From: Henricia sp. BOLD:AAB3569
Taxonomy: Eukaryota > Echinodermata > Asteroidea > Spinulosida > Echinasteridae
Assembly: GCA_037783545.1 (NCBI GenBank)
Contig: JBBELK010001111.1
Location: forward strand, 248,001-312,000
DNA length: 64,000 nt
Direction: 5' to 3'
The stretch's first letter is position 1; every line of letters begins with the position of its first letter. Positions 1-10,700 of the stretch are shown here, one piece after another. A program made the position numbers and the translations under genes. A model generated the notes under the pieces. It saw nothing but the letters and a program-made list of their open reading frames with translations. It ran no database searches and had not been told where the DNA came from.

Positions 1-152
1 ATACCAATCATTTGACGCAAAAAATCAGTGTATGAGGTATATAACACAAATATCGGTGATCTTGAATAGCAGTACTGCCGTTTCAAGATCACCTCGGGAC
101 GATAGCTTGCATTATATACCTCATGCGTAGATTCCAGTCATCTGATTGGTTA
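1..152. mobile_element. Palindromic MITE, left end possibly cut by the window
   Basis: The two ends are inverted copies: CAATCATTTGACGC and ATGAGGTATATA on the left match TATATACCTCAT and ATCTGATTGG on the right. An inner pair (GTGATCTTGAA / TTCAAGATCAC) extends the stem. There is no coding potential. The target duplication cannot be judged because the left flank is missing. Confidence 0.6.
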
Positions 153-221
153 AAAGTGGGGGCATTGAATCGGCTAGACCCGGCGCGTATGCCAACTGGT
201 CAATAGTCTTTGCCATGCCCC

Positions 222-382
222 GGGCATAGTCATTTAGCGGGTTCCGGACGCGCGCATTACATGTGTTAGCATATAGCTAGTTGTGCACCAACTATGCAGC
301 TGGGCATAGTCATTTAGCGGGTTCCGGACGCGCGCATTACATGTGTTAGCATAGCTATAGCTGTGCACCAACTATGCAGCTG
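222..382. repeat. 80-bp tandem duplication
   Basis: Two adjacent copies start with GGGCATAGTCATTTAGCGGG at 222 and 302. They differ by a few bases near the middle (ATATAGCTAGT against ATAGCTATAGC). The unit is GC-rich with CGCGCG. It lies in what is probably VAC14 intron 5. Confidence 0.85.
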
Positions 383-714
383 TGCGCTTCACGTAAACAT
401 TCATCAGGACGGTAATGGCGGAATCTCGACGTCATTTTGTCGTCTGTCGTAGATGATGAAGTCCTTAAGAAAGTAAGAGAAGTGGCCTACAGTTAAAACT
501 GTGTCAGGTGAAATGTGCTACTAAAGTGCCAGGTGATTATGCTACAATGTTTGCTGTAAATATACAACTTTTCCGCCGTAGACCAGCTTCCGAAATCGAA
601 ACGCGAAGGACCACTGTCATGACTGTATAATGTCTCGTTACTTTTAACCAACCAGATGACAAAAATCTACACATTCGGTTTATAAAACAAATATTGACTG
701 CTGTTTATTCGGGT

Positions 715-830
715 CATGGTTAAGATTATAGGCCCTCGGTGATCTCGAAGCCATGACTATGCCCCTCGGCTTCCGCCTCGGGGCATAGTCATGGCTTCGA
801 GATCACCTTGGGCCTATAATCTTAACCATG
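715..830. repeat. Long near-perfect hairpin
   Basis: Arms 715-766 and 779-830 are inverted copies starting CATGGTTAAGATTATAGG and ending CCTATAATCTTAACCATG, around a loop of about 12 bases. Only one or two positions mismatch over about 52 bp. It is probably a short fold-back MITE. No clear target duplication is visible. Confidence 0.8.
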
Positions 831-1097
831 CCCCTCATTGCAGTCAATATTTGTATACTATCAATTTCTGTATACTATTTTATACAGGGAAAAAAAATCA
901 TGTGGTGTTTGCTATTATTGCTATCGATACCTTTAATCAGGTTTTTCTTGTTAACTCATGAAGTAAAATTTTGCGTCACTACAAATGGTGTATTGGGGCT
1001 TTCACCAAGTCCGGGTTTCTGTTCGTAAAATTTATACAATTTTGTGCACAAAATGGCAAAAATCAGATATTGCACTGAATATTTCGAGTCCTTTTAA

Positions 1098-1229
1098 AGG
1101 CACAGGCTCGTCAGCAATGCGCGCCCGCCAAATGTGTTACATGCAATACGCAGCTCTATAGCAAAGGCATGGAGCTGCGTGTTTCGAGCACGAATTTGGC
1201 GGGCGCGCATTGCTGACGAGCCTGTGCCT
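1098..1229. mobile_element. Fold-back MITE with TTAA target duplication, copy A
   Basis: The element is almost wholly two inverted arms beginning AGGCACAGGCTCGTCAGCAA and ending with its complement, flanked by TTAA at 1094-1097 and 1230-1233. A related copy lies at 27348-27482. TTAA duplication is typical of piggyBac and Kolobok superfamilies; the superfamily assignment is inference. Confidence 0.8.
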
Positions 1230-1309
1230 TTAAGCAGACTTGTATGAAAAAAAAGGTTCATGTCCAAGCAATGTCATTCTTATCACTGACTTTAATCCAA
1301 CAATTTTTC

Positions 1310-1612
1310 GTGACTCGGACTCGACTCGAGTCACATTGGAAAACGACTCAGACACACGAAACTAACAGATTAAGTTTCATGAATTTTGTGAACAAGTGAC
1401 TGGTAGACTCAGGACTCAGACTCGAGGCAAATGACTAGTGACTTAAGACTCAGACTGTGCACTATGACTAGATATTGGTGACTCGACTACAACACTAGTA
1501 CTTCACGAATCCAAGTCAGCTCATTTGAGATTGAAGACTCAGTAAATTCAGTAAAAATATGGGACTTGATGAATTGACTCGAATCCAGAGTCTTGAGTCC
1601 GAGTCGTTACAA
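1310..1612. repeat. Degenerate GACTC/GAGTC motif field
   Basis: About 300 bp are densely filled with GACTC and GAGTC, e.g. GACTCGACTCGAGTC near 1317 and GACTCAGACTCGAGG near 1417. Spacing is irregular, so it is not a clean tandem repeat. It lies in intron 5 of the VAC14 homologue. Confidence 0.6.
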
Positions 1613-1645
1613 CACTTGTTATTTTCTTTCTCTACCCCTACTCAC

Positions 1646-1753
1646 CCATGAGAGAATGAATTGCCTGACAAATGAGTTGGTGGTGTATATCCTTTCTCTC
1701 AGCAATGTGACGAAAGCCACAAGATCAAAGGCTGGGCTCTCAGTCACAATGTC
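1646..1753 (-). CDS. VAC14: VAC14 coding exon 5
   Basis: The 108 nt encode 36 residues starting [14 protein letters not shown] and ending VRQFILSW. The acceptor is TTAACAG|GAC and the donor TGG|GTGAGT. It directly follows exon 4 in the protein alignment. Confidence 0.93.
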
Positions 1754-4700
1754 CTGTTAACAAAATATAATATATAGGGCCTAATAATAATTCATTTTAT
1801 TTTATTTATTTATTAAAAGGCAATATAAAAATATTCCATTTTCCTCTCTAAAAACACAGCCGAGTCATTCCAAAATTGGATGTAAAATCGCCAAACATGA
1901 TTCACTGGCCACTGGCGTCATTATCGTTTACTTACTACACATTCCATCGGTGACCTAATACCTGTTCAGCGCGCCTCTAGACAAAATAACAACCAGTAGA
2001 GAACGCTGCTAAGATTTACATGTACTTACCTTCATCAGTCTATCTAGGAGTTCTGATCCATTCTTCACATTAATGTCTGGATCAGCAGCTAACTGTAGTC
2101 AGTGACGAACAAGACAAAGTAATGAAAAAGTAGTGCACACTTGAACTGAAAATGTTGGCATACATTCAGTGATCTCCACTGCCGCCCGGACAAAAAACTT
2201 GGCCGCCCGGACAAAAATAATGAATTTTTCCCTCTAAAACACTGTGAAAGTACAGCCAAGTTATTCCAAAATGAGGTGTAAATTCACTTAACATGCAAAT
2301 CTATCGCATAAACGTCGATATAACGGCCATGACAGTTGCATGCATTTGTTTTGAACAGTGCCCTCAATTGGTGAATGTGTTGTATAGCAAGGTACGGGTG
2401 GATCGTTGCGAGCACGTGCAAGTCCCAAGTCAAGTCAAGTCAAGGCTCAGGTACATGTACATGCAAAACTGCATGTGTACATGTTGTATACAGTAGCTTT
2501 ATAGTTTCCTGCATGTGGATTACTTTTTTTCTGAGAAAGTTGCATGGTTTTTGTTTTGACTTTGTTCATTTCCTTTTCAACTACATCTACCTCAGAGAAG
2601 GAAGTGCACATACACGTTACTTAGACTTTAATAAGTTATTGTATGATTGATAATTTGAAAACGAGGTTTTAAACGTAACATGCAAGGACACTACGGTTAC
2701 ATTCACCACCACTTTTTTGGCCTTGTCTTACATGTATGTCGGCCTAACAGATGATTACGATAAAATTCAAAAGGCATGATTATCTTCCGAATACAGGCAT
2801 TACAACACACTATATTTAACTGGCATAATGCTCATATTTAGTGTACATCTACCGGTATTTGAAGAAACTTTCGAGGTGGGCCATGTCACAAATTTGGGGG
2901 TCTTGGAGTCCTGTCTTTAAAAATTCATTAAAAAAAAAATCCTTCAATCGAAATCCTGCAATTTTGTCTGTAGTATACCTTCTAGGACAGGGATCTAATC
3001 GATATAAATTTTGTTCCACTAAATAGGGAGGATTAAGGAAATGGTGATTAAATTTTTAGCCAACTGCATTGGTGACCCCTTTTCGTGAACAGACCCAAAG
3101 TGATATGGTATCAAAATCTCAACACTCATGATAAAAATGGGGGAGGGGGGTCACAAAATGTGATCTGGACACACTACGTTTTAAGCAGTTGCTGAACTTG
3201 CAACATAATGTTTGTTTGTGGAACAGTTTCTTCTTCTTTTCTTTTTTTTGGGGGGTGGGGGGTGGTAGGCCTGGGGGGTGGGGGGTGGTAGGCCTGGGGG
3301 GTGGGGGGTGGTAGGCCTGGGGGGTGGGGGGTGGTAGGCCTGGGGGTGGGGGGTGGTAGGCCTGGGGGGTGGGGGGTGGTAGGCCTGGGGGGTGGGGTTT
3401 TGTGTTTGTTTGTTTTTGTTTTTTGCAGAAATAAATTTTGAATACACACATGTACCTGGCTTAGAACCTTAAAGATAGTGTTGAAATGTAGTAGTACCGC
3501 ACTTCGTGCAATCTTGACTATGTTGTAGAGAGCTTCACAGGCGAAATACCTGGTTCTGTTGTCTGGATCACTGAAGCATTCAATGACCGGCGTGATGAGT
3601 TGGGGCAGGTATGCGGTAGATTCCTACAAACAACAAATGAAGCTCAGTTTATATAAAACATAAGGGCAGTTCCATGTTACATTTTGAACAGTTAACTGGA
3701 CTTCCATGGTCTGCCATACCAACACCCATGCCCGACAGTTCTCTTTAAATAATAACTACGTAGTGCTGTAATACAGATGGCAAGTTCGGGTGGCAAATTC
3801 AACACTCTTCAACACAATTCAACACAATCTTTTTTCATATGCTATCATTTAAAGTCAGTTTATATACGCAAATATATAATTGCAAATTTTGTGGAAATGT
3901 CCACCTGATCATAGAATTGCCCACAGACTTAACATGTCCTTTGTGCAAATTAGGTCTGGTATTACATGTAAATTATTAAGGGAATACGTGGCTGCTGTAG
4001 GCTGAGAAGCCCGACCAAAATACAATGTACCAGACTCTTGGCTCCAACCACCATAGATACATGTATCATGTGTTTTGTCTTGCACAATGGACTAATTGGT
4101 TTTGTGGCAAAAATTGCTAACTAAAGGTTTCGTACCATTAATTCAACACAAAAACATGCATAGATTGGTTTTCCTAAGTATTACTGCATCTATGTGGCTG
4201 AAATTTCTTCAAGGCAGTTTATGAACATTATTCTTTAGTTATGTACAGCTATTGTTCCTGTTTTTAAAAGTTGTCCATTCATGTAACCTGTCTTTGAATG
4301 CACGACTGGTAAAATGTTTCTCAAGCTAACCTTCCCCATTCCAATAGCTAGAGCAGCCAACCCGATCAAACCTCCTTTGCGAGCGTGGCCATTTGCAGAA
4401 AGAGCAAACTCACTTCCAAGAATGTGCAGTAGCTTGTCGATCTGGTCGGTGCTATTTGACTGCATCAAATCGCGAACAAGTCTGGCAATGGAATCAAAAA
4501 GCACAAATGGTATGAATTTTGTCACTGGTTGCTGTGTTTTAGGTCTATGGAACAGAGCAGAAAGGAAATGAATGAATGTTTTTCACTCCTAAAATCACTT
4601 TCCTTTAAAATATTAGCGTTTTGGTGGTTATTAAGTCAATGAGAATAAGTGGCGACACGTAAATGGAATTACCGGTATTTCCAGATAAATTATTAATGGG

Positions 4701-6960
4701 ACAATACTGTAACGAAATGTGGTTTTGGTGCTTGTATTTTTGGCGCGCTATCGCGCTTAGGCGCGCCATACCTGGGGAGCGCATGCGCTGTTATCAGGAG
4801 AGCCGGTGGGCGCGCGATTGTGTTGCGTGGACAGTTCTTTCCGGGAAGTCGGTGGATGCGGACGCGAGTGTTGGTGCTGGGAAGGCCGTAGAAGCGGACA
4901 TAAGAGCGCGTGGGGTGAAGGCTCGGGAGGCCCGTGGAAGTGTCAGCGGTTGAGTTGTTGTTGACGGTAGTGTTCGGGACTAGCGACGAGTTGGCCGAAA
5001 CCAGTACAGCACTAGAGATTTGAGAGCCCGGGTAAGCATCACACGCTAACGGCATTCCGAGTGGGATTTACTGCTTATATTTGACACCAAGATTAGTTCC
5101 GACATGCATCTGTGCCACATTTTGTGTAGATTTCCCCCACTATTACCTTTAAGGAGCCACCTTTCCCTTTAGAAACCTCCGTTGCCCTTAAGGATTCAAA
5201 TCCCCTTAAGGAACCAGCGTTCCCTTAAGAAGCTTATATTTCCCTTAAGTATCAGTTGTTCCCTTAAGGAATCGCCATTCCCTAAAGGTGCTACAAATTC
5301 CCTTCATATACAGTTGTACCTTATTTTCCGTAACGCATGTTTGAGTAAATAGAGATCTGTTGACAGTGGTTTATGGATTAAAGGGAAACCCCCCTGTTGA
5401 TGGATAGACATACCCCTTTTCAGTTATTTCGTGTGCCAGTTAATGAGTCCAAGTCTGCCCTACCCTCACCCCGGAGTGACGCGCGGCGATATACGGTCTC
5501 CAAACGGACCGCCCCAAGTGCTGCTGGACTGCCGCTTGCCCGAGCAGTGTACCGAGTCAAGAGGACGCGGACGGGTTTCGCCACAATACCTTGATTGTTT
5601 CAAGCAAAGTGGCGATGGGGCAAAGTGGCGATGGGGCAAAGTGGCGATGGGGCAAAGTGGCGATGGGGCAAAGTGGCGATGGGGCAAAGTGGCGATGGGG
5701 CAAAGTGGCGATGGGGCAAAGTGGAGATGGGGCAAAGTGGAGATGGGGCAAAGTGGCGATGGGGCAAAGTGGAGATGGGGCAAAGTGGCGATGGGGCAAA
5801 ATGGAGATGGGGCAAAGTGGGGATGGGGCAAAGTGGGGATGGGGCAAAGTGGCGATGGGGCAAAGTGGCAATGGGGCAAAGTGGCGAGGGGCAAAGTGGC
5901 GATGGGGCAAAGTGGCGATGGGGCAAAGTGGAGATGGGGCAAAGTGGCGATGGGGCAAAGTGGCGATGGGGCAAAGTGGAGATGGGGCAAAGTGGCGATG
6001 GGGCAAAGTTGTGATCTTCGCGCGCTTCACACACTGCTCGGCCGGCAGCAGTTTCACACACTCTTGTATGGAGGCGGGCGTGACAAAAACACAGAATTTT
6101 CATGGAAATGCCAATGGAAAAGGTATTCTAAAATCGTCCAAGCTATCAATTCCAATAATTATTTTCCTTAAATTCGAGTTGTGGCATAAACTAAAAAAAT
6201 ACCCGCCAAATGGCATTGAGCAAATAAATATCAGAGCCAAGAACTGAGGAGGGACAAATTTCATTTGCTTGAGTTTGCCACAGATTTGGGGTTAGAAACG
6301 GAACCGCCCTGTTCACAGGTCTAGTCCAAGCATGGAGGAAGAAACAAGATTCTTTCTCCATGGTCCGAGTCGAGTTGTACACTCACTTTCACTCACTCAA
6401 GAGGGTGTGGGCGAAAAACGGACCCTCCGGATCCCTCCAGATCTTCCGGATCTTTTTCAAAAATGGCTATTTAACGAACAGAAAGTGCCTAGTTCATGAG
6501 TTTGACTTCTTAAAACACTTACATACCTTTTACCGCCATATATACGGGCCTTATTTTTAAAGATCCGGCGTGGAAAAAAAACAAATTTCTTTTTTCTTAG
6601 TAAGTTAGTGTCCTGCACTGTACTTCCTACGCCTATGATCTCTTCGAAAATTTCACTTTGTGGAAAGTCGATGTGGTGTATGATTACAAATTGGTGCAAT
6701 ACATGGTGGTAAAAGGTATGTAACTGTAAGCATAGTTAGAAGTCAAACTAGGTACTTTCTGTTCGTTAAATATCAGTTTTTAACAAAGATCTGGAAGATC
6801 CGGAGGGTCCGACTTTCACAAACTCCCCACTCACGATCACATGCATGACTCACCTTTCAATCTCCAACGCCGCCCCCTTTCTTTTCTCGTACAGTTTATC
6901 GCTTAGTGCTCTGGCACATGCCGGTGGCAAGGGCCCATAGTCTTGAACCCGATCCGCCAT
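1646..6960 (-). CDS. VAC14: VAC14 homologue, N-terminal part (five coding exons)
   Basis: VAC14 is the HEAT-repeat scaffold of the PIKfyve-FIG4 complex on endosomal and lysosomal membranes, which makes and turns over PI(3,5)P2. Five minus-strand exons join in phase: 6960-6854, 4481-4331, 3623-3456, 2092-2030 and 1753-1646, giving 597 nt or 199 codons. Diagnostic stretches are [11 protein letters not shown] (exon 1), [11 protein letters not shown] (exon 2), [16 protein letters not shown] (exon 3), NGSELLDRL (exon 4) and LLRERIY plus RQFILSW (exon 5). They align co-linearly with the N-terminus of animal VAC14. All junctions have GT donors and AG acceptors. The rest of the gene, about three quarters, lies left of the window; I could not find exon 6 in 1-1640. 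The gene looks intact as far as visible. Its introns are full of MITEs and minisatellites. Confidence 0.93.
1754..2029. other. VAC14 intron 4
   Basis: A short AT-rich intron between exons 4 and 5. It contains a diverged copy (about 1832-1905) of a sequence that recurs at 2225-2293 in intron 3, sharing CTAAAA..ACAGCC and ATTCCAAAAT. I see no other feature. Confidence 0.8.
2030..2092 (-). CDS. VAC14: VAC14 coding exon 4
   Basis: This 63-nt micro-exon encodes [20 protein letters not shown] plus K. The acceptor is CTACAG|TTAG and the donor AAG|GTAAGT. It matches the conserved [13 protein letters not shown] segment of VAC14. Confidence 0.93.
2093..3455. other. VAC14 intron 3
   Basis: No coding signal. 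It holds a short direct repeat GCCGCCCGGACAAAA at about 2183 and 2203, a copy of the sequence in intron 4, and a G-rich minisatellite near its 5' splice site (listed separately). Confidence 0.8.
3250..3399. repeat. 23-bp G-rich minisatellite
   Basis: Six to seven copies of GTGGTAGGCCTGGGGGG plus TGGGGG. TAGG recurs at 3266, 3289, 3312, 3335, 3357 and 3380, a period of 23 bp with one 22-bp step. Runs of five to six G on the plus strand could form G-quadruplexes. In the VAC14 transcript the C-rich complement would be present, about 55 bp downstream of the exon 3 donor. Confidence 0.92.
3456..3623 (-). CDS. VAC14: VAC14 coding exon 3
   Basis: The acceptor is TTTGTAG|GAATC and the donor CCAG|GTACAT. 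The 168 nt encode 56 residues including [20 protein letters not shown] and [11 protein letters not shown], the best-conserved block of the VAC14 N-terminal repeats. Confidence 0.93.
3624..4330. other. VAC14 intron 2
   Basis: Unremarkable AT-rich intron of about 700 bp. No repeat, RNA gene or coding segment is apparent. Confidence 0.75.
4331..4481 (-). CDS. VAC14: VAC14 coding exon 2
   Basis: The acceptor is TTGCCAG|A and the donor AAG|GTTAGC. It begins by completing the split Arg codon of exon 1 and encodes [18 protein letters not shown] and [18 protein letters not shown], the first HEAT-type helices. The 151 nt bring the frame to exactly 86 codons. Confidence 0.92.
4735..5060. other. CpG-rich patch, possibly a solo LTR or alternative promoter
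   Basis: A sharp change to CpG-dense sequence (GGCGCGCTATCGCGC, GGCGCGCCATACC) within an AT-rich intron. Open frames in this patch show no recognisable domain. A solo LTR beginning near TGTAACGAAATG (4709) is possible, but I cannot find matching ends or a target duplication. Identity is unknown. Confidence 0.35.
5146..5312. repeat. Degenerate repeats of about 24 bp built on TTCCCTTAAGGAA
   Basis: About seven imperfect copies of CCCTTAAGG or close variants (ACCTTTAAGG, CCCTTTAGAA, CCCTTAAGGA, CCCTAAAGG) are spaced at roughly 22-25 bp. Each core is itself palindromic. They lie in VAC14 intron 1. Confidence 0.75.
5606..6008. repeat. 16-bp minisatellite, about 25 copies
   Basis: A near-perfect tandem array of GTGGCGATGGGGCAAA with point variants (GGAGATG, GGGGATG, GGCAATG) and one unit shortened by one base near 5884. 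All frames are open because the unit has no stop. The resulting [20 protein letters not shown] peptides should not be annotated as proteins. Confidence 0.97.
6419..6811. mobile_element. MITE with long terminal inverted repeats
   Basis: The ends CGGACCCTCCGGATC and GATCCGGAGGGTCCG are inverted. Homology continues inward for about 115 bp (AACGAACAGAAAGTGCCTAG against CTAGGTACTTTCTGTTCGTT). No ORF and no clear target duplication. Confidence 0.75.
6854..6960 (-). CDS. VAC14: VAC14 coding exon 1
   Basis: The start codon is at 6960-6958 (CAT on the plus strand). The exon encodes a 35-residue start beginning [13 protein letters not shown] and ends ...ALEIE plus two bases of an Arg codon. The donor is AAAG|GTGAGT at 6853. 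This start is chosen because the encoded length and residues match the conserved VAC14 N-terminus. Confidence 0.93.
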
Positions 6961-7100
6961 GCTGTCTGCAAATCCAAGTTTTAAAATGGCCCACAAAAGT
7001 TGGATAATTTGTAATATTTGTACACACTTTTACGTGTAGTTTTCACGGCCTATTTCGCACATCCAGTTGCATGTTTTTTTCCGGTCGTGCGAGCTGCCAT
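6961..7100 (-). promoter_or_regulatory. Probable VAC14 promoter / 5'UTR region
   Basis: This is the sequence directly upstream of the VAC14 start codon. No TATA box is obvious. The position is the only strong evidence; the transcription start is not determinable here. Confidence 0.35.
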
Positions 7101-7763
7101 ATTTACGTAGACTAGTTTCAGGACCTCCCCTTCCGTCACGAACACGAAAATTCATGTAGACTTGCCCAAGTCTGAACCAACTCTATTCCTTTATCGTGTA
7201 TGGTCTGTAATAATGCGAGCGTACAGCGCCCTCTGGACTAGTGGCCTGTCTAATCTCGGACCATCGATATATAGACACTAAATAAAGCAACGACGTCTAA
7301 AATTGAAGCTACCGTCGGTACCCCACCAAATACAATGTCTTGCTATGCCTAGACTGCGTGCACCAACGCGCTTTCGGGCGAGCACACAAACTATATATCT
7401 ATTAACAATAGATATCTGTGGGCGAGCACCAGTGTGCCTAGACTGGTCCCCTGTCCATGTGCACTACGCTGCTCTCATATACGACGGAGGGGAAGTAAAT
7501 ATGTGGACAAGGGAACCAGTCTACAGTGTGCCGCGCTCGCGCAACTTTCGTGAAATGCGTCGCCATTTATAGCACAAGTTGTGCAATATTAAAGTTGTGG
7601 CGTATTATTAATCAGCGTCAAGCTAGCACCGGATTCAGCACCATATTCAATCGTCAAATGAGCACCAGATTCATCACCGGATTCAATCGTCAAGTGCTGT
7701 ACGCTGCATACACGTACGCACGTCGTACGAAACTACGGAAGCCTATAAAGCACAAATGGTCAA
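7101..7763. other. Intergenic segment between VAC14 and the satellite array
   Basis: No convincing coding sequence. Short related stretches (AGCACCAGATTC near 7661 and AGCACCGGATTC near 7625) resemble part of the neighbouring satellite unit and may be decayed edge copies. Confidence 0.5.
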
Positions 7764-10700
7764 AGTTGTTTCCGTTCTTTAAAACCGGTGCATAGAACAT
7801 TTCATTTTATACAAATTTCAACCCATATACCTGGGTACATCCCCAGACATTCCTGTGGTGGTCTGGTGTTTTCTTCTTTGGAAAATTTAAGCACCTGCCT
7901 GGGTCCACTTTCTGTTGTTGATCGCGTACACAACTACATGGACGGTAAGAGCGCGTCATGTGAGCAAAGACGAATGGTCCAAGATCTTTTTCTCCATTTA
8001 AAAAACGGTGCATAGGAGTTATTTCATACTTTGACAAATGTCTACCTATATAACTGGGTACATCCCCAGAAATTCCTGGGGTGGTCCGGGATTTTCTTCT
8101 TTAGAAACGTTTAAACACCAAACCCAGCACCAGATTCGAGCGTACGCCGAGCGGCAAACGGGTCTGTTCTGTCCTTGTTCGCAGGCAGGGCAGCAAGAGC
8201 AGAAGCGAGCAAGCGCATGGTCCAAGTTGTTTCCGTTCTTTAAAAAAAACGGTGCATAGGAATTATTTCATACTTTGACAAATTGCAACCTGTGTACCCG
8301 GTTACATCCCCACAAATTCCTATAGGGTGGTCCTGGATTTTCTTCTTTAGAAATTTTAAAGATCAAACTTAGCACCAGATTCGAGCGGCAAACGGGTCCG
8401 TTCTGTCCTTGTTCGCCTATATGGCCATGCAGCAGGGTGCAGGCAGGGCAGCAAGAGCAGAAGCGAGCAAGGGCATGGTCCAGGTTGTTTCCGTTCTTTA
8501 AAAAAAAAACGGTGCATAGAAATTATTTCATACTTTGACAAATTTCAACCCATATACCGGGGTACATCCCCAGAAATTCCTGGGGTGGTCCGGGATTTTC
8601 TTCTTTAACAATTTTAAACACAAATCCCAGCACCAGATTCGAGCGTATACGCCGAGCGGCAAACGGGTCCGTTCTGTCCTTGTTTGTCTACATGGCCATG
8701 CAGCAGGGCCTAGGAGGCAGTGCAGCAAGAGCAGAGAAGCGAGCAAGTGTATGACCCAAGTTGTTTTCGTTCTTTAAAAAAAAAACGGTGCATAGGAATT
8801 ATTTCATACTTTGACAAATTTTAACCCATGCATATACCGGGGTACAACCCCAGAAATTCCTGGGGTGGTCCGGTGTTTTCTTCTTTGGAAATTTTAAGCA
8901 CCCGCCCTGGTCCAGTTTCTGTCGTTGTTTACATGGACGGTAAGAGCGCGATATGTGAGCAAAGACGAATGGTCCAAGATCTTTTTCTCTATTTAAAAAA
9001 TGGTGCATAGGAATTATTTCATACTTTGACAAATTCAAACCCATATACCGTGGTATATCCCTAGAAATTCCTGGGGTGGTCCCGGATTTTCTTCTTTAGA
9101 AAGTTAAACACCAAATCCATAGCACCAGATTCGAGCCTTCGCCCAGCGGCAAACGGGTCCGTTCTGTACTTGTTCGCCTACATGGCCGTGCAGGCAGGGC
9201 AGCAAGAGCAGAAGCGAGCATGAAGCTCACGTTCCGAGTTGTTTCCGTTCTTTAAAAAAAACCGTGCATAGGAATTATTTCATACTTTGACAAATTTCAA
9301 CCCATATACCCGGGTACATCTCAAGAAATTCCTGGGATGGTCCGGGATTTTCTTCTTTATAAATTTTAAACACCAAACTGAGCACCAGATTCAAGCGTAC
9401 GCCGAGCGGCAAACGGGTCCGTTCTGTCCTTGTTCGCCTATATACATGGCCATGCAGCAGGCAGTGCAGCAAGAGCAGAAGCGAGCATGAAGCTCATGGT
9501 CCAAGTTGTTTCCGTTCTTTAAAAAACCGTGCATAGGAATTATTTCATACTTTGACAAATTCCAACCCATATACCCGGGTACATCCCCAGAAATTCCTGG
9601 GGTGGTCCGGGATTTTCTTCTTTATAAATTTTAAACACCAAACTTAGCACCAGATTCGAGCGTACGCCGAGCGGCAAACGGTCCGTTCTGTCCTTGTTCG
9701 AGTATATACATGGCCATGCAGCAGGCAGTGCAGCAAGAGCAGAAGCGAGCATGAAGCTCATGGTCCAAGTTGTTTCCGTTCTTTAAAAAAAACCGTGCAT
9801 AGGAATTATTTCATACTTTGACAAATTTCAACCCATATACCCTGGTACATCTCCAGAAATTCCTGGGGTGGTCCGGGATTTTCTTCTTTATAAATTTTAA
9901 ACACCAAACTGAGCACCAGATTCAAGCGTACGCCGAGCGGCAAACGGGTCCGTTCTGTCCTTGTTCGCCTACATGGCCGTGCAGGCAGGGCAGCAAGAGC
10001 AGAAGCGAGCAAGCGCATGGTCCAGGTTGTTTCCGTTCTTTGAAAAAAAAACGGTGCATAGGAATTATTTGATACTTTGACAAATTTCAACCCATATACC
10101 CTGGTACATCTCCAGAAATTCCTGGGGTGGTCCGGGATTTTCTTCTTTATAAATGTTAAACACCAAACTGAGCACCAGATTCAAGCGTACGCCGAGCGGC
10201 AAACGGGTCCGTTCTGTCCTTGTTCGCCTATATACATGGCCATGCAGCAGGCAGTGCAGCAAGAGCAGAAGCGAGCATGAAGCTCATGGTCCAAGTTGTT
10301 TCCGTTCTTTAAAAAAACCGTGCATAGGAATTATTTCATACTTTGACAAATTCCAACCCATATACCCGGGTACATCCCCAGAAATTCCTGGGGTGGTCCG
10401 GGATTTTCTTCTTTATAAATTTTAAACACCAAACTTAGCACCAGATTCGAGCGTACGCCGAGCGGCAAACGGTCCGTTCTGTCCTTGTTCGAGTATATAC
10501 ATGGCCATGCAGCAGGCAGTGCAGCAAGAGCAGAAGCGAGCATGAAGCTCATGGTCCAAGTTGTTTCCGTTCTTTACAAAAAACCGTGCATAGGAATTAT
10601 TTCATACTTTGACAAATTTCAACCCATATACCCGGGTACATCCCCAGAAATTCCTGGGGTGGTCCGGGATTTTCTTCTTTATAAATTTTAAACACCAAAC

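Larger units (their letters stand above)
4482..6853. other. VAC14 intron 1
   Basis: An intron of about 2.4 kb. It contains a CpG-rich patch, a field of CCCTTAAGG-type repeats, a 16-bp minisatellite and a TIR element, each listed separately. No further coding exon is visible. Confidence 0.8.

Noticed and set aside
1..1640. VAC14 exon 6
   Set aside because: I looked for the continuation after RQFILSW on the minus strand and found only MITEs, hairpins and the GACTC field.
5431..6247. Repeat-protein frames on both strands in the 16-bp minisatellite
   Set aside because: Same artefact: a 16-bp unit without stops gives open frames in several phases. It lies inside a VAC14 intron.
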